Assembly: GCA_040507225.1 (NCBI GenBank)
Contig: JBEVVG010000007.1
Span: 1-64,000, forward strand
Length of the DNA stretch: 64,000 nt
Direction of reading: 5' to 3'
Origin: Thiodiazotropha sp040507225
Lineage (GTDB): Bacteria > Pseudomonadota > Gammaproteobacteria > Chromatiales > Chromatiaceae
A model generated the notes under the pieces. The model searched no databases, was not told where the DNA came from, and saw only the letters and a program-made list of their open reading frames with translations. A program made the translations under genes and the position numbers. Every line of letters begins with the position of its first letter. Position 1 is the first letter of the stretch. Of this stretch, positions 1 to 8,677 are shown one piece after another.

Positions 1-65
1 CGTGAACTTGCTGAATGTCTACCATCCAACACAAAAAGGTTGCTGTACACGGAGGAGTCCATATA

Positions 66-90
66 CGTTCCCACGCTCTGCGTGGGAACG
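66..90. repeat. Short perfect inverted repeat (REP-like hairpin)
   Basis: Perfect 11-bp arms CGTTCCCACGC and GCGTGGGAACG flank a 3-nt TCT loop. It lies in a gene-free stretch (1-286). This motif type is common as a dispersed palindrome in gammaproteobacterial intergenic DNA. No coding role is seen; a short reading frame crossing it is not convincing. Confidence 0.75.
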
Positions 91-148
91 AGAGCAAACC
101 TACGGGGATCCCGGTTGGGTTTCAGTCTGTGTGGTTTATGTCATCATG

Positions 149-229
149 TAGCCCGGGTGAAGCATCGCGTAACCCGGGTAGACGCGTAGCGGCGAGTTTC
201 CCGGGTTACGCTGTGCTTCACCCGGGCTA
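149..229. repeat. Long inverted repeat, REP/BIME-like
   Basis: Outer arms are a perfect 16-bp match: TAGCCCGGGTGAAGCA at 149-164 and its complement at 214-229. Inner arms are a perfect 12-bp match: GCGTAACCCGGG at 167-178 and its complement at 200-211. A 2-nt mismatch separates outer from inner arms and about 21 nt form the loop. It sits 3' of the minus-strand gene ending at 287, so it could stabilise transcript ends. The rest of 1-286 holds nothing else I recognise. Confidence 0.8.
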
Positions 230-286
230 CCCAGAGGTCAGGGGGTTGTTCAAAAGGCTGGATCTGATTGTATACCCTGGCTGGGA

Positions 287-2398
287 TCAATAGTTTTCCT
301 TCTCACCTTCCTGGTCTTCGAAGTTGCCGTCGCAGCTCTTGGGCCGTCCATAGTGGAATCCCTGCCCCAGTTTGATGCCCATGCGCCTCAACATCGCGTC
401 GGTCTGAGGGTCTTCCACCATCTCGGCGAGGGTCAGGATATTGAAGCGTGTCGCCATCGAGGCGATGTGTTCCACCATGATCTTGTCCCGTTCATCGGTG
501 ACCATCTTGCGTACGAAGCTGCCTTCGATCTTGATAACGTCCACGTCCAGGTACTTTAGGTAGATGAAGGATGAGAACCCGGAACCGAAGTCGTCGAGGG
601 CGAAACCGAAACCTTTCTGCCGCAGATCCGAAATCACCTGGTTTAGTTCGGTGAGCCGGGGCAGGGCCTCGCGCTCGGTGATTTCAAACACGATGTCCTG
701 ACCATCGACATCATACTGCTCAACGCTGTCGGCCAGCCCACGCAGGGTATCCTGACTGGAAAATGTTTTCGGCGAGAGGTTGATGAACAGACGGCCTTCA
801 ATTTTGTGTTGTTGTCGATAACGCAAAGCCTTGTGAAAAATAAGGCTGTCGAAGGTTTCATCCATGCCCAGTTCCTCGACCTCGTGAATGAAGTGGGCAG
901 CGGTGATCCAGGCATCATTGTCACGGATACGGGCCAGGACCTCATGACCGTAGACCGTGCCGTCACGCAGGTTGAAGATCGGCTGGAAGAAGGGTTCCAC
1001 CCGGTCTTCCGCAATGGCCCGACGCAGAAATTCTCCCCGTTGCAGGGATTCCTGGTACAGATCCCGGTCACTTTCATCGAGGGTTACGATGCGGTTCTTA
1101 CCCAGCCGCTTGGCCTTATACAGTCCCAGTTCCATGGCGGCTTCCAGGTCGTTCGGCTGAGTCCCGTGCTTCGGGTAGGCGACGATGCACAAGCTCGCGG
1201 GTATTCGCAGGTTGTCGTTATTCACCTTGAAGTCGGTGGTGTCGAGTTGCTGTGCAATCTCCTGCGCGAGTTGCTCGGCTTCGGCGTAACTGGCCTCGGG
1301 CAGGAGTATCGCAAATTCGTCCGCGCCGCGCCGTGCGGCAACCCCGCGATGCTGCGTCAGGTTGCGCAACAGGTAACTGAATTTCTTCAAAACCAGATCG
1401 CCGACCGGGTATCCGTAGGTGTCGTTGATGTGGCGGAAGTTATCCAGGTCGATGCCGATGAGCGGCAGGGATCGCTGATGGCGCTCCGCCCGTGAGACCT
1501 CGTAGCCCAGCATCTGCTGAAATCGCCTGCGGTTGAACAAACCGGTAAGGGGGTCGATATTGGAGTATTCGTCGAGCTTGCGCTGATAATCCTGGATGGT
1601 CTGCAGCATGTTGTTGAAATAGGATCCCAGGTTCTGCAGTTCGACGATGCCGCCATCCACCGGAGCACGCCGGGAACCGTCCGGATGCTGGGTGATATCG
1701 CGCATCACATTGACGAAACGGTCGATGGGTTGGGCCACCGAGGTTCGCAATTTCCAGCCCAACAGGAGGAACAGCAGCACGATGGCGAACAAAAAGTAGG
1801 CGATCATGATGCGCGTGATCAACTGCAGGGATATCTTCAGGTTCTCGATCGGGTAGGTGATATCGATGACCCCCGCAACGTCATCTTTGCGCGCCTGGGT
1901 ATGACAGCTCAGGCACTCCTCCATGAATTTCACCGGGTAGAGGAAACGGATCCGGTCCTGGGCGTAATCGCGCCACTCCTCCCCGGTATCGAACACCTGG
2001 CGGATCTCCGGCTCCTGCTTGCGCCGTTTCTGACTGATCAGCAATTCGCCGAACTGCTGCGCCACGGCTTCGCCCCGGATATTGGAGATCTTCATGGCGT
2101 GCTGGGTATCGCCCAGGCGGCGGATGGTGTCTTCGATGCCCTTTTTGCCCGTACCGGCCCGCATTACGGTGTAGATGGACTGGAATACCAGCTCCGAGGC
2201 ATGCTGTGCCTCGTTTCGCGCCAGGTCATCGATGGCCTGCCGCTCGGCCGCATAGGAGATCACCAGGATGGTGATCAGCGCCAGGGCGATATAACCCACG
2301 GAGATCCACAGTATCAGCCGCCCCAGGGTGGTTCCCCGGTGTTTTGATGGGGGTGAGACACTGGTGTTCGTATCCGCTTTGTTCCGCAAGGCTGTCAT
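287..2398 (-). CDS. Membrane GGDEF-EAL protein with periplasmic c-heme motif (DUF3365/Tll0287-like)
   Basis: A 703-aa c-di-GMP enzyme. TM1 is at about residues 25-48 and TM2 at about 194-214; between them is a periplasmic sensor with a CLSCH covalent-heme motif at 162-166, as in Tll0287/DUF3365 heme domains. A HAMP-like linker follows, then GGDEF (about 280-440) and EAL (about 455-690). The cyclase signature is degenerate (GADEF at 358-362) and no RxxD I-site precedes it. The EAL domain keeps EVLAR, DDFGSG and QG motifs, although the KxD motif reads KIE. I infer a heme-sensing phosphodiesterase or allosteric protein more than a cyclase. The start overlaps the stop of the upstream GGDEF gene by 4 bp (ATGA), so the two are very probably co-transcribed. 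The heme assignment rests on the motif only. Confidence 0.9.
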   Translation of the reverse strand: MTALRNKADTNTSVSPPSKHRGTTLGRLILWISVGYIALALITILVISYAAERQAIDDLARNEAQHASELVFQSIYTVMRAGTGKKGIEDTIRRLGDTQHAMKISNIRGEAVAQQFGELLISQKRRKQEPEIRQVFDTGEEWRDYAQDRIRFLYPVKFMEECLSCHTQARKDDVAGVIDITYPIENLKISLQLITRIMIAYFLFAIVLLFLLLGWKLRTSVAQPIDRFVNVMRDITQHPDGSRRAPVDGGIVELQNLGSYFNNMLQTIQDYQRKLDEYSNIDPLTGLFNRRRFQQMLGYEVSRAERHQRSLPLIGIDLDNFRHINDTYGYPVGDLVLKKFSYLLRNLTQHRGVAARRGADEFAILLPEASYAEAEQLAQEIAQQLDTTDFKVNNDNLRIPASLCIVAYPKHGTQPNDLEAAMELGLYKAKRLGKNRIVTLDESDRDLYQESLQRGEFLRRAIAEDRVEPFFQPIFNLRDGTVYGHEVLARIRDNDAWITAAHFIHEVEELGMDETFDSLIFHKALRYRQQHKIEGRLFINLSPKTFSSQDTLRGLADSVEQYDVDGQDIVFEITEREALPRLTELNQVISDLRQKGFGFALDDFGSGFSSFIYLKYLDVDVIKIEGSFVRKMVTDERDKIMVEHIASMATRFNILTLAEMVEDPQTDAMLRRMGIKLGQGFHYGRPKSCDGNFEDQEGEKENY

Positions 2399-4029
2399 GA
2401 CTGGCCTGACTCGATATGGTTCTTGCCGTTGAACTTCGCCTGGTACATCAGATGATCCGCCCTAGAGAGGATCGATTCCGCATCAGACATCGGATCGTCG
2501 ATGACCAGAAGTCCGACGCTGGCGCCCAGGTCGATATCGGTATGCATGTCTGAAAGTGCGTCCTGAATGGTGTTGAGAATCTTCTGCGCGAGGAGTTGAA
2601 AGGTGTGTTCCTCGCAATGCTCGATCAACAGGGTGAACTCGTCGCCACCCAGGCGGGCGAAGGTGTCGCTTTCGCGGATGATCGAAGTGACGCTGTCGGC
2701 GACGCGTTTCAGCGCCTCATCGCCTTTGTAGTGACCGTAGGTATCGTTGATGATCTTGAAATTGTCCAGATCGATGAACAGCAGGCCGGGACTGTTGCCT
2801 TCCCTGCGCGCTCGTTGCAGGGTGTTCTCCAGCCGATCCATGAACAGGATCCGGTTGGACAGACCGGTCAATGGATCGTGTGTCGCCAGGTAGGTGGCCT
2901 GGTGCTCGGCCTGGATCCGGGTATCCACCTCCTTGCGCAGATTGCGGTTCAGCTTGATCAGTAGAATCACCGTCGCCACCGCGGCAGTCAGGACGATCAA
3001 CACACTGATGACGTAGGGTGCGATGGCCTCCCAGTCGATCAACGGTTGCTGGGCTGAGGCTTTACTGAATGCCTCCAGATCGACCCCCCCCTGCATGAGT
3101 CCCATGAGCTGCAGCTGTTCAGCGATTTTTTCCCAGCGCAAGGTGCTCATGTGGCCGATCTCGACCAGGTCCGGGACCACCATCTCGCGCAGCTTGTTGG
3201 CCTCGAATCTCAACCAGGGCTTGGTCTTTTCGATGAGATAGAACTGGGTGATCAGGTTGATCGATTTCTCCGGGTTGTCCATGGCATAGCGCCAGCCCTT
3301 GAGGCTGGCCCGGCGGAATGCCGCCACCATCTTCGGCTCTGAGCGATTGAGATCCTGTCGTGTGAACAACACATCACTGTAAAACTGGATGCCATAGTCG
3401 TAAGGGTTGAACAAGGTGTAGTCGATCCCGCGTTCTTCAAGCAGGTAGGGTTCATTGCTCGCATATCCGTTGAACAGGTCGGTGTGCCCCTCGACCAGGT
3501 CGTTGATGTTCATGCTGGAATCGAGACGGGTGATCTGTTCCATCAGGCCGGTCTGCTTGAGCATCGCGAGCAGCGAAAGACTGCCATAGCCTGGTTGAAG
3601 CATCACCCGTTTGCCTTTCAGATCCGTAATGTGGTGGATACCGCTGCTTTTCAAAGCGATCAGAACCGTAGGCGCATGCTGGCTGATGGCGGCAAGGGCC
3701 AATACCGGCTCACCCTCGGCAAAGTGCAGCATCAGGTCAGAGTTGCCGATTCCGAACTCTGCGCGGCCCGACAATACCTCGTCCAGCGGGGACAACTGGG
3801 GACGGCCGGCGAGGATGTTGACCCGCAGGTTCTCCTGTTCGTAATAGCCTAGAATTTCAGCAAGATAATAGCCCGCGAACTGGTATTGATGGTGCCAGCT
3901 CAGCTGCAGGGTGACGGGTTGCAGGGTGGACGACTTGGCGTGCAAAAGGGGTGCAAACAGGAGGCTGCAGGCCATGATCGCAAGGTACAGGACCTGCGCA
4001 AGAGTGGTGGTCGTTGACACTCTGCTCAT
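2395..4029 (-). CDS. NMT1/THI5-type periplasmic binding protein fused to GGDEF diguanylate cyclase
   Basis: A 544-aa protein with a signal peptide (about 1-31) and a substrate-binding domain of the SsuA/THI5/NMT1 type (about 35-325, with the QFAGYYLAE segment typical of the family). One membrane helix follows (about 338-361), then a GGDEF domain (about 380-540). The active site GGDEF is intact, and RESD five residues before it fits the product-inhibition I-site RxxD. The architecture suggests that a periplasmic small molecule, possibly a pyrimidine, sulfonate or other nitrogen/sulfur compound, sets c-di-GMP synthesis. It is first of a two-gene unit with the heme GGDEF-EAL gene. Ligand identity cannot be read from the sequence. 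Confidence 0.9.
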   Translation of the reverse strand: MSRVSTTTTLAQVLYLAIMACSLLFAPLLHAKSSTLQPVTLQLSWHHQYQFAGYYLAEILGYYEQENLRVNILAGRPQLSPLDEVLSGRAEFGIGNSDLMLHFAEGEPVLALAAISQHAPTVLIALKSSGIHHITDLKGKRVMLQPGYGSLSLLAMLKQTGLMEQITRLDSSMNINDLVEGHTDLFNGYASNEPYLLEERGIDYTLFNPYDYGIQFYSDVLFTRQDLNRSEPKMVAAFRRASLKGWRYAMDNPEKSINLITQFYLIEKTKPWLRFEANKLREMVVPDLVEIGHMSTLRWEKIAEQLQLMGLMQGGVDLEAFSKASAQQPLIDWEAIAPYVISVLIVLTAAVATVILLIKLNRNLRKEVDTRIQAEHQATYLATHDPLTGLSNRILFMDRLENTLQRARREGNSPGLLFIDLDNFKIINDTYGHYKGDEALKRVADSVTSIIRESDTFARLGGDEFTLLIEHCEEHTFQLLAQKILNTIQDALSDMHTDIDLGASVGLLVIDDPMSDAESILSRADHLMYQAKFNGKNHIESGQS

Positions 4030-4439
4030 GAGGTGAATATTTTTTCTGTTGTCCCTTCTACGAAGTGTAGCGGCTATCGGGTGAAAAAATTGATGGCTTC
4101 AGTCAATCGCCGTTCGATTGTTAGCGGGCAAGAGGGATTTTTCATGCCGCGTGTGATCGGCTGTTGCAGGGGTCTGTTAACCCGGGGTTCCTATTGAACC
4201 CCCGCACTATCCGGTGGGCCTCTCTGCAGACGAGCCGTATTCATTGGCAAAGCTTGTGGGTTTCTTCGGTCCATGAAGTCTGACCAAGCCGAAGCAGAAC
4301 AAACCGGCCGGGCAGGGCCGGCTGCGGGCTTATTCGAATCCCCGTGGTGATCATGATAGGGTGAGGAAGCAGCTCCGGCATTCGAGATTGGAAGACCGCC
4401 TGCCGGGCGCGTATCTGCTGCAACTCACAGGAGCCTGAC
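4030..4439. other. Intergenic region between divergent signalling genes
   Basis: A 410-base gap between the minus-strand GGDEF pair and the plus-strand channel gene. It should hold both promoters. A GC-rich imperfect hairpin (CCGGCC/GGCCGG, about 4304-4321) is visible. I see no gene, no tRNA and no clear operator here. Confidence 0.5.
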
Positions 4440-5513
4440 ATGAGAACCGTGCTGATATCCATACTCCTGGCCCTGGCGGGTCATCTGCTTGCCCTGAGCC
4501 CGGCGGTTGCCGCATCGGATCATACATGGGTCGTGGCTACCCGCATCGCGCCCCCGTTTTCCATCAAGAAGGAAGATGGCTGGGAAGGTATCACCATCGA
4601 ATTGCTGCAGCGGATCGCCGACGCCCGGGGGGTTGAGCTGCAGTTTCGTGAATCCGGCCTGGAGGAGATGCTGAAATTGAGCGCGGAAGGTCGGGTGGAT
4701 ATGGCGGCCGCGGCGTTGACGGTCACTGCTGAGCGGGAAAAGCGGGTCGACTTCACCCATCCGTTCTATACCTCGGGGTTGGGCCTGGCGGTACCCCGCC
4801 AATCCTCCCTGAGCTGGCTGGATGCCCTGAAACGCGTCAGTTCCGGGGCCTTCCTCAAGTCTGCCGGCGCCCTGCTTGGGGTTCTGACCCTGGTGGGAAT
4901 CCTGGTCTGGCTGGTGGAACGCCGACGCAATGATCAGTTTCCCGCCCACCCGGTAAAGGGGGTCGGTTCCGGTATCTGGTGGTCAGCGGTGACCATGACC
5001 ACCGTGGGTTACGGCGACAAGGCCCCCGCAACCCTGCCCGGACGGATTCTCGGCCTGATCTGGATGTTTGCGAGTATCATCATTATATCCGGATTCACTG
5101 CAGCCATCGCCACGTCTCTGACCGTGGGGCAGTTGGAACAGTCGATCAATGGTATCGACGATTTCTATGGTAAACGGGTGTTGACCGTGAAAGACAGTAC
5201 CAGCGCCGCTTTTCTGGACGAGAAGCTGGTACGCTATCGCACGGCACCCGGCGTCGAACAGGCACTGGAGCGACTGGCAGCGGGCGAGGCGGACGCAGTG
5301 GTCTACGATCTGCCGATCCTGCGCTATTGGGTGAGTGGTGAGTTCCCGGAACATCTGAGAGTGCTGCCGAACCGTTTTCAACATCAGGATTACGGTATTG
5401 CCCTGCCACCGGATTCCCCGCTTCGGGAGCTGCTTAACCGGGAAATTCTCAGCATCATCGAAGGACCGGAATGGTCTCACATGGTGCAAGGCTACCTCGG
5501 ACCTGAACAGTAG
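4440..5513 (+). CDS. GluR0-like ligand-gated ion channel (SBP_bac_3 + Ion_trans_2)
   Basis: A 357-aa protein with the order of prokaryotic ionotropic glutamate receptors. It has a signal peptide (1-24), a first half of an amino-acid-type binding domain (about 27-120, with EREKRVDFTHPFY), TM1 (about 142-160), a pore loop with the potassium-channel filter TVGYGD, and TM2 (about 208-230). The second half of the binding domain follows (about 240-350, with VVYDLP). The channel would open on binding a periplasmic amino acid or related ligand and pass potassium. CAGGAG sits just upstream of the ATG. It is a lone gene between c-di-GMP genes. A pure transporter-binding protein is excluded by the inserted pore; ligand and physiological role are unknown. 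Confidence 0.88.
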   Translation: MRTVLISILLALAGHLLALSPAVAASDHTWVVATRIAPPFSIKKEDGWEGITIELLQRIADARGVELQFRESGLEEMLKLSAEGRVDMAAAALTVTAEREKRVDFTHPFYTSGLGLAVPRQSSLSWLDALKRVSSGAFLKSAGALLGVLTLVGILVWLVERRRNDQFPAHPVKGVGSGIWWSAVTMTTVGYGDKAPATLPGRILGLIWMFASIIIISGFTAAIATSLTVGQLEQSINGIDDFYGKRVLTVKDSTSAAFLDEKLVRYRTAPGVEQALERLAAGEADAVVYDLPILRYWVSGEFPEHLRVLPNRFQHQDYGIALPPDSPLRELLNREILSIIEGPEWSHMVQGYLGPEQ

Positions 5514-5732
5514 CCCGACGGCACTTCGGGAAGCCTTTTCTCAGGCTGGCCGGGGATACCGCTTTTCATTCCCGGCCTGTCTCAAGGATCATGGCTGAAC
5601 GACGCCAATCTGTTTAGAAGCCTTTTGTCACGAGTGTCCGCGTACCCATGTGTTCACCTTTTACCCACGATGCGCGCCCTGCGTGTTCTGCGCACCTGAT
5701 CCGAAGAGGGTCCATGACCGAATGAGTGGAGT

Positions 5733-6878
5733 ATGAGTCTCGATCCCGATGATGTCTGGGTGGATGCGATCAAAGGACTCAATCACGTTCCTCAACGCAA
5801 AAAACGTCGCCTGTATCGGCTGGCGGTAGTCATGGTCGTGGGCAGCAGTTATCTGCTGGATACCCTGTTGCTGTCCCTGTTCGCGGCGGTGGACACGATT
5901 TCCTATCAGGCGCCCCTGTACTACGGCCTCGGCGGACTGGGGCATGTGATCCTGTTCGGTTTGATGCATGTGACCGGGTTCAGCGAGCGTTATCGCAACC
6001 GGCATATGACGGTCTGGCAGATGCTGTATGCCTTAGGGATGCAGCTGATGGGGATGTTCCTCGCGCCGCAGATCACCCCCTTCTTCCTGGCCTTGATATT
6101 CGTGATCTTTTCCTTCGGCACCCTGAGGATCGGGTTCAAAGAGGCGCTTGGGGTCTGGCTGGTGAGTATCCTGGCAATCGCGGTCACCATCCTGTTCAAG
6201 CCGCATGTGCAAATGACCCTGCTGGACGATAGCTATGAGGTCTATCTCCTGGTGACAGCCAGCTTTGCCCTGATCCTGCTGAGGGTCATCGGGCTTGGCT
6301 ACTACGCCCAGACAATACGCCTGCGGATGTTCGAACTCAGCCGTGCGCTCGAAAACGAAGCGACTCACGATCCGTTGACCGGAATCCACAATCGTCGGGG
6401 GCTTGAACTGATGCTGCAAAAGCAGCTCAGTCTGTACACCCGCAAGGGGATACCCTGCTCCCTGGCGATGATCGATATCGATCACTTCAAGCTGGTGAAC
6501 GACGACTGCGGGCATGCCACCGGCGACCGGATCCTGCAGCAGTTGGTTCGGGAGCTTCAACAGACCCTGCGCACCACAGATATCCTGGTGCGTTACGGGG
6601 GTGAGGAATTTCTACTCCTGATGACCGTGACCACCCTTGCGGATGCAGTGAGATTGTCAGAACGGATCCGATCCGAGATCGCGAAGGTGCGCTGGGAGGT
6701 ACTGCCGGCCGGCCAGGTCATTACCATATCGATCGGCCTGACCGGGTTTTGTGCAGGCGATACGGTCGATGATGCCTTGTCACGTTCCGATGCCGCGCTC
6801 TATCAGGCAAAGCGCAGCGGGCGCAACCGGGTCGTCACGCACAATGGCCGATTCACTGAGCAACCGGAAAACGCCTGA
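5733..6878 (+). CDS. Membrane-bound GGDEF diguanylate cyclase
   Basis: A 381-aa protein. The N-terminal half (about 25-195) has several hydrophobic helices resembling a six-helix membrane sensor. The C-terminal half has a GGDEF domain starting near THDPLTGIHNRRG. The active site GGEEF is intact, and RTTD lies five residues upstream, matching the allosteric I-site, so active synthesis of c-di-GMP with product inhibition is likely. The start ATG is preceded by TGGAGT. The C-terminal 15 residues are basic and tail-like. The membrane domain is not one I can name, so the signal is unknown. Confidence 0.88.
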   Translation: MSLDPDDVWVDAIKGLNHVPQRKKRRLYRLAVVMVVGSSYLLDTLLLSLFAAVDTISYQAPLYYGLGGLGHVILFGLMHVTGFSERYRNRHMTVWQMLYALGMQLMGMFLAPQITPFFLALIFVIFSFGTLRIGFKEALGVWLVSILAIAVTILFKPHVQMTLLDDSYEVYLLVTASFALILLRVIGLGYYAQTIRLRMFELSRALENEATHDPLTGIHNRRGLELMLQKQLSLYTRKGIPCSLAMIDIDHFKLVNDDCGHATGDRILQQLVRELQQTLRTTDILVRYGGEEFLLLMTVTTLADAVRLSERIRSEIAKVRWEVLPAGQVITISIGLTGFCAGDTVDDALSRSDAALYQAKRSGRNRVVTHNGRFTEQPENA

Positions 6879-6902
6879 GCACCGGCTTTGCCCGGGAGGC
6901 GC

Positions 6903-7538
6903 TCAGTCTGGCAGGCCCAGGGAAGCCAGTATCAGGTTGAGGGCAATCGCGACGAAAACCAGCCCGGTTATCCGTTCCAGCCACAGGCTGATGGCGGGGG
7001 AGCGGTTCAACCAGTGGCCTAGAATGCCCGCCAGGTAGGCAATGGTCGCGAACACGACCAGCGCAATCAGTATGAAAACACCACCCAGGAACATCAGCTG
7101 CCAGGCCATGGGCAGTGCGTCCCGGGTCACGAACTGGGGCAGGAAGGCGAGAAAGAACAGGCTCACCTTGGGGTTGCTCAGGTTCATGATGATGCCCCGT
7201 CGGTAGAGCTGAAATCCCCGGATACGGGGCTGCCGGTCCCGGGTGTCCGGGGGGGCGCTGGTAAATGCCTGCCAGGCCAGCGTAAGCAGATAGAGGGCGC
7301 CCGCCCACTGGATCAACCGGAGTGCGATGGGGTACGCCTGGAGCAGGGCCGCCAGGCCCCATGCGACCAGCGTGGTGTGCACCACCAGTCCGGTGCACAG
7401 CCCCAGGGTCACCAGCCAACCGCCCCGGTAGCCGAACCGGGCGGAGTGGCTGAGCACGAAAAGATTATCCGGTCCCGGCGCGAGACACAGCAGGGTCGAG
7501 GCCGCGATATAGGTCAGCAACAGATCGGCCGCAATCAC
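6903..7538 (-). CDS. LysE family amino-acid/threonine-type exporter
   Basis: A 211-aa integral membrane protein matching the LysE/RhtB family: about six helices, an N-terminal CLAPGPDNLFVLS segment carrying the family PGPD/N signature, and NLSNPKVSLFFLAFLPQF in the middle. Such proteins export amino acids or related metabolites out of the cytoplasm. The start codon is GTG. The 3' end converges on the GGDEF gene ending at 6878. Substrate cannot be decided from sequence. Confidence 0.9.
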   Translation of the reverse strand: MIAADLLLTYIAASTLLCLAPGPDNLFVLSHSARFGYRGGWLVTLGLCTGLVVHTTLVAWGLAALLQAYPIALRLIQWAGALYLLTLAWQAFTSAPPDTRDRQPRIRGFQLYRRGIIMNLSNPKVSLFFLAFLPQFVTRDALPMAWQLMFLGGVFILIALVVFATIAYLAGILGHWLNRSPAISLWLERITGLVFVAIALNLILASLGLPD

Positions 7539-7755
7539 CGGGCGCTCTTTTTGAAGGGCAGTGAGTGATGGGCGGTATGGGGGGCAACCCCTGTGAAGGT
7601 CTGCATGGATTCCTTAAGCCGATGTCGAGAACTGGACCTGAACCTTTCGGGTCATTATTCTTCCTGCTTGCCCCGGTGAAGTCGAGCGCACCGACAGGGC
7701 TCGAGCGATTTGAGGGTGTCCGCTGCCGGGGTTGGAACCCCCAGAAGGAAGTCAT

Positions 7756-8598
7756 ATGATTCTATTGAAGATCGTCCAGCCTGCATTGTTGTTCACCCTG
7801 CTGTCAGTGGCTGCCCATACTCCGGCCGCTGAAGAGAAACCACTCTGGGAGGTGGGATTAGGCCTTGGGGGATTGAGTTTTCCCGCTTACCGCGGCTCGG
7901 ACAAGGTGCATAACTTCCTGGTGCCAACCCCCTATTTCGTGTATCGCGGGGATTTCTTCAAATCCGACCGCCACGGTATTCGCGGCAATCTGTTCGAATC
8001 CGACCGGATTGAACTGAACCTCAGCCTTTCGGCCTCGCCACCGACGGAAAGCGACGATGTGGAGGCCCGGGAAGGCATGCCGGATCTGGATTCGACCCTG
8101 GAATTCGGACCCCAGGTGGACCTGACCCTGTGGCGCAGCGACAACCGCAAACGCTACCTGAAACTGCGTATGCCGGTGCGCGCCGCGTTCACGCTGGAGC
8201 GTTCCCCGGAGCAGGTGGGATGGATCTTCTCACCCAACCTCAACCTGGATATCACCGATCTGCCGGCCCTGCCGGGGTGGAACCTCGGTTTTCTGGCCGG
8301 GCCCGTCTATGCCACACAGGATCAGCACGACTATTTCTACAGCGTCGCACCGGAATACGCCACCGCCAGCCGTCCCGCCTACCAGGCCGACGGGGGCTAC
8401 AGCGGCAGCCAGTTCCTGATGTCGCTCTCCAAGCGTTTTGACCATACCTGGATAGGCGCCTTCCTGCGCTACGACACCCTCAGTGGTGCGGTGTTCGAGG
8501 ACAGTCCCCTGGTGGAGAAGCAGAGTTTCGCTGCGGCAGGGTTTGCGATTGCCTGGATATTCGACGAGTCCGAGACCCGGGTATGGGTGGATGAGTGA
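7756..8598 (+). CDS. MipA/OmpV family outer-membrane protein
   Basis: A 280-aa secreted protein with a signal peptide (cleavage after about residue 24, near HTPAAEE) and a body of alternating amphipathic strands ending in an aromatic/acidic tail. It matches the MipA/OmpV beta-barrel family, including the early VGLGLGGLSFPAYRGS and late FAAAGFAIAWIF segments. MipA-type proteins are scaffolds for murein enzymes or porin-like barrels, and the role here is open. I chose the ATG at 7756 over 7732 because AGAAGGAAG lies just ahead of it and the signal peptide begins there. Confidence 0.85.
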   Translation: MILLKIVQPALLFTLLSVAAHTPAAEEKPLWEVGLGLGGLSFPAYRGSDKVHNFLVPTPYFVYRGDFFKSDRHGIRGNLFESDRIELNLSLSASPPTESDDVEAREGMPDLDSTLEFGPQVDLTLWRSDNRKRYLKLRMPVRAAFTLERSPEQVGWIFSPNLNLDITDLPALPGWNLGFLAGPVYATQDQHDYFYSVAPEYATASRPAYQADGGYSGSQFLMSLSKRFDHTWIGAFLRYDTLSGAVFEDSPLVEKQSFAAAGFAIAWIFDESETRVWVDE

Positions 8599-8677
8599 TC
8601 CGGATTGAGGGGGCTGTCCGACACTCGGCTGATTGTATGGCGAACCCATCGCCCACCGGGTCAGCCTTGATAGCGGT

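Noticed and set aside
15..293. 92-codon plus-strand frame across 1-286
   Set aside because: It runs through two perfect inverted repeats and has no family features; the repeats explain the open frame.
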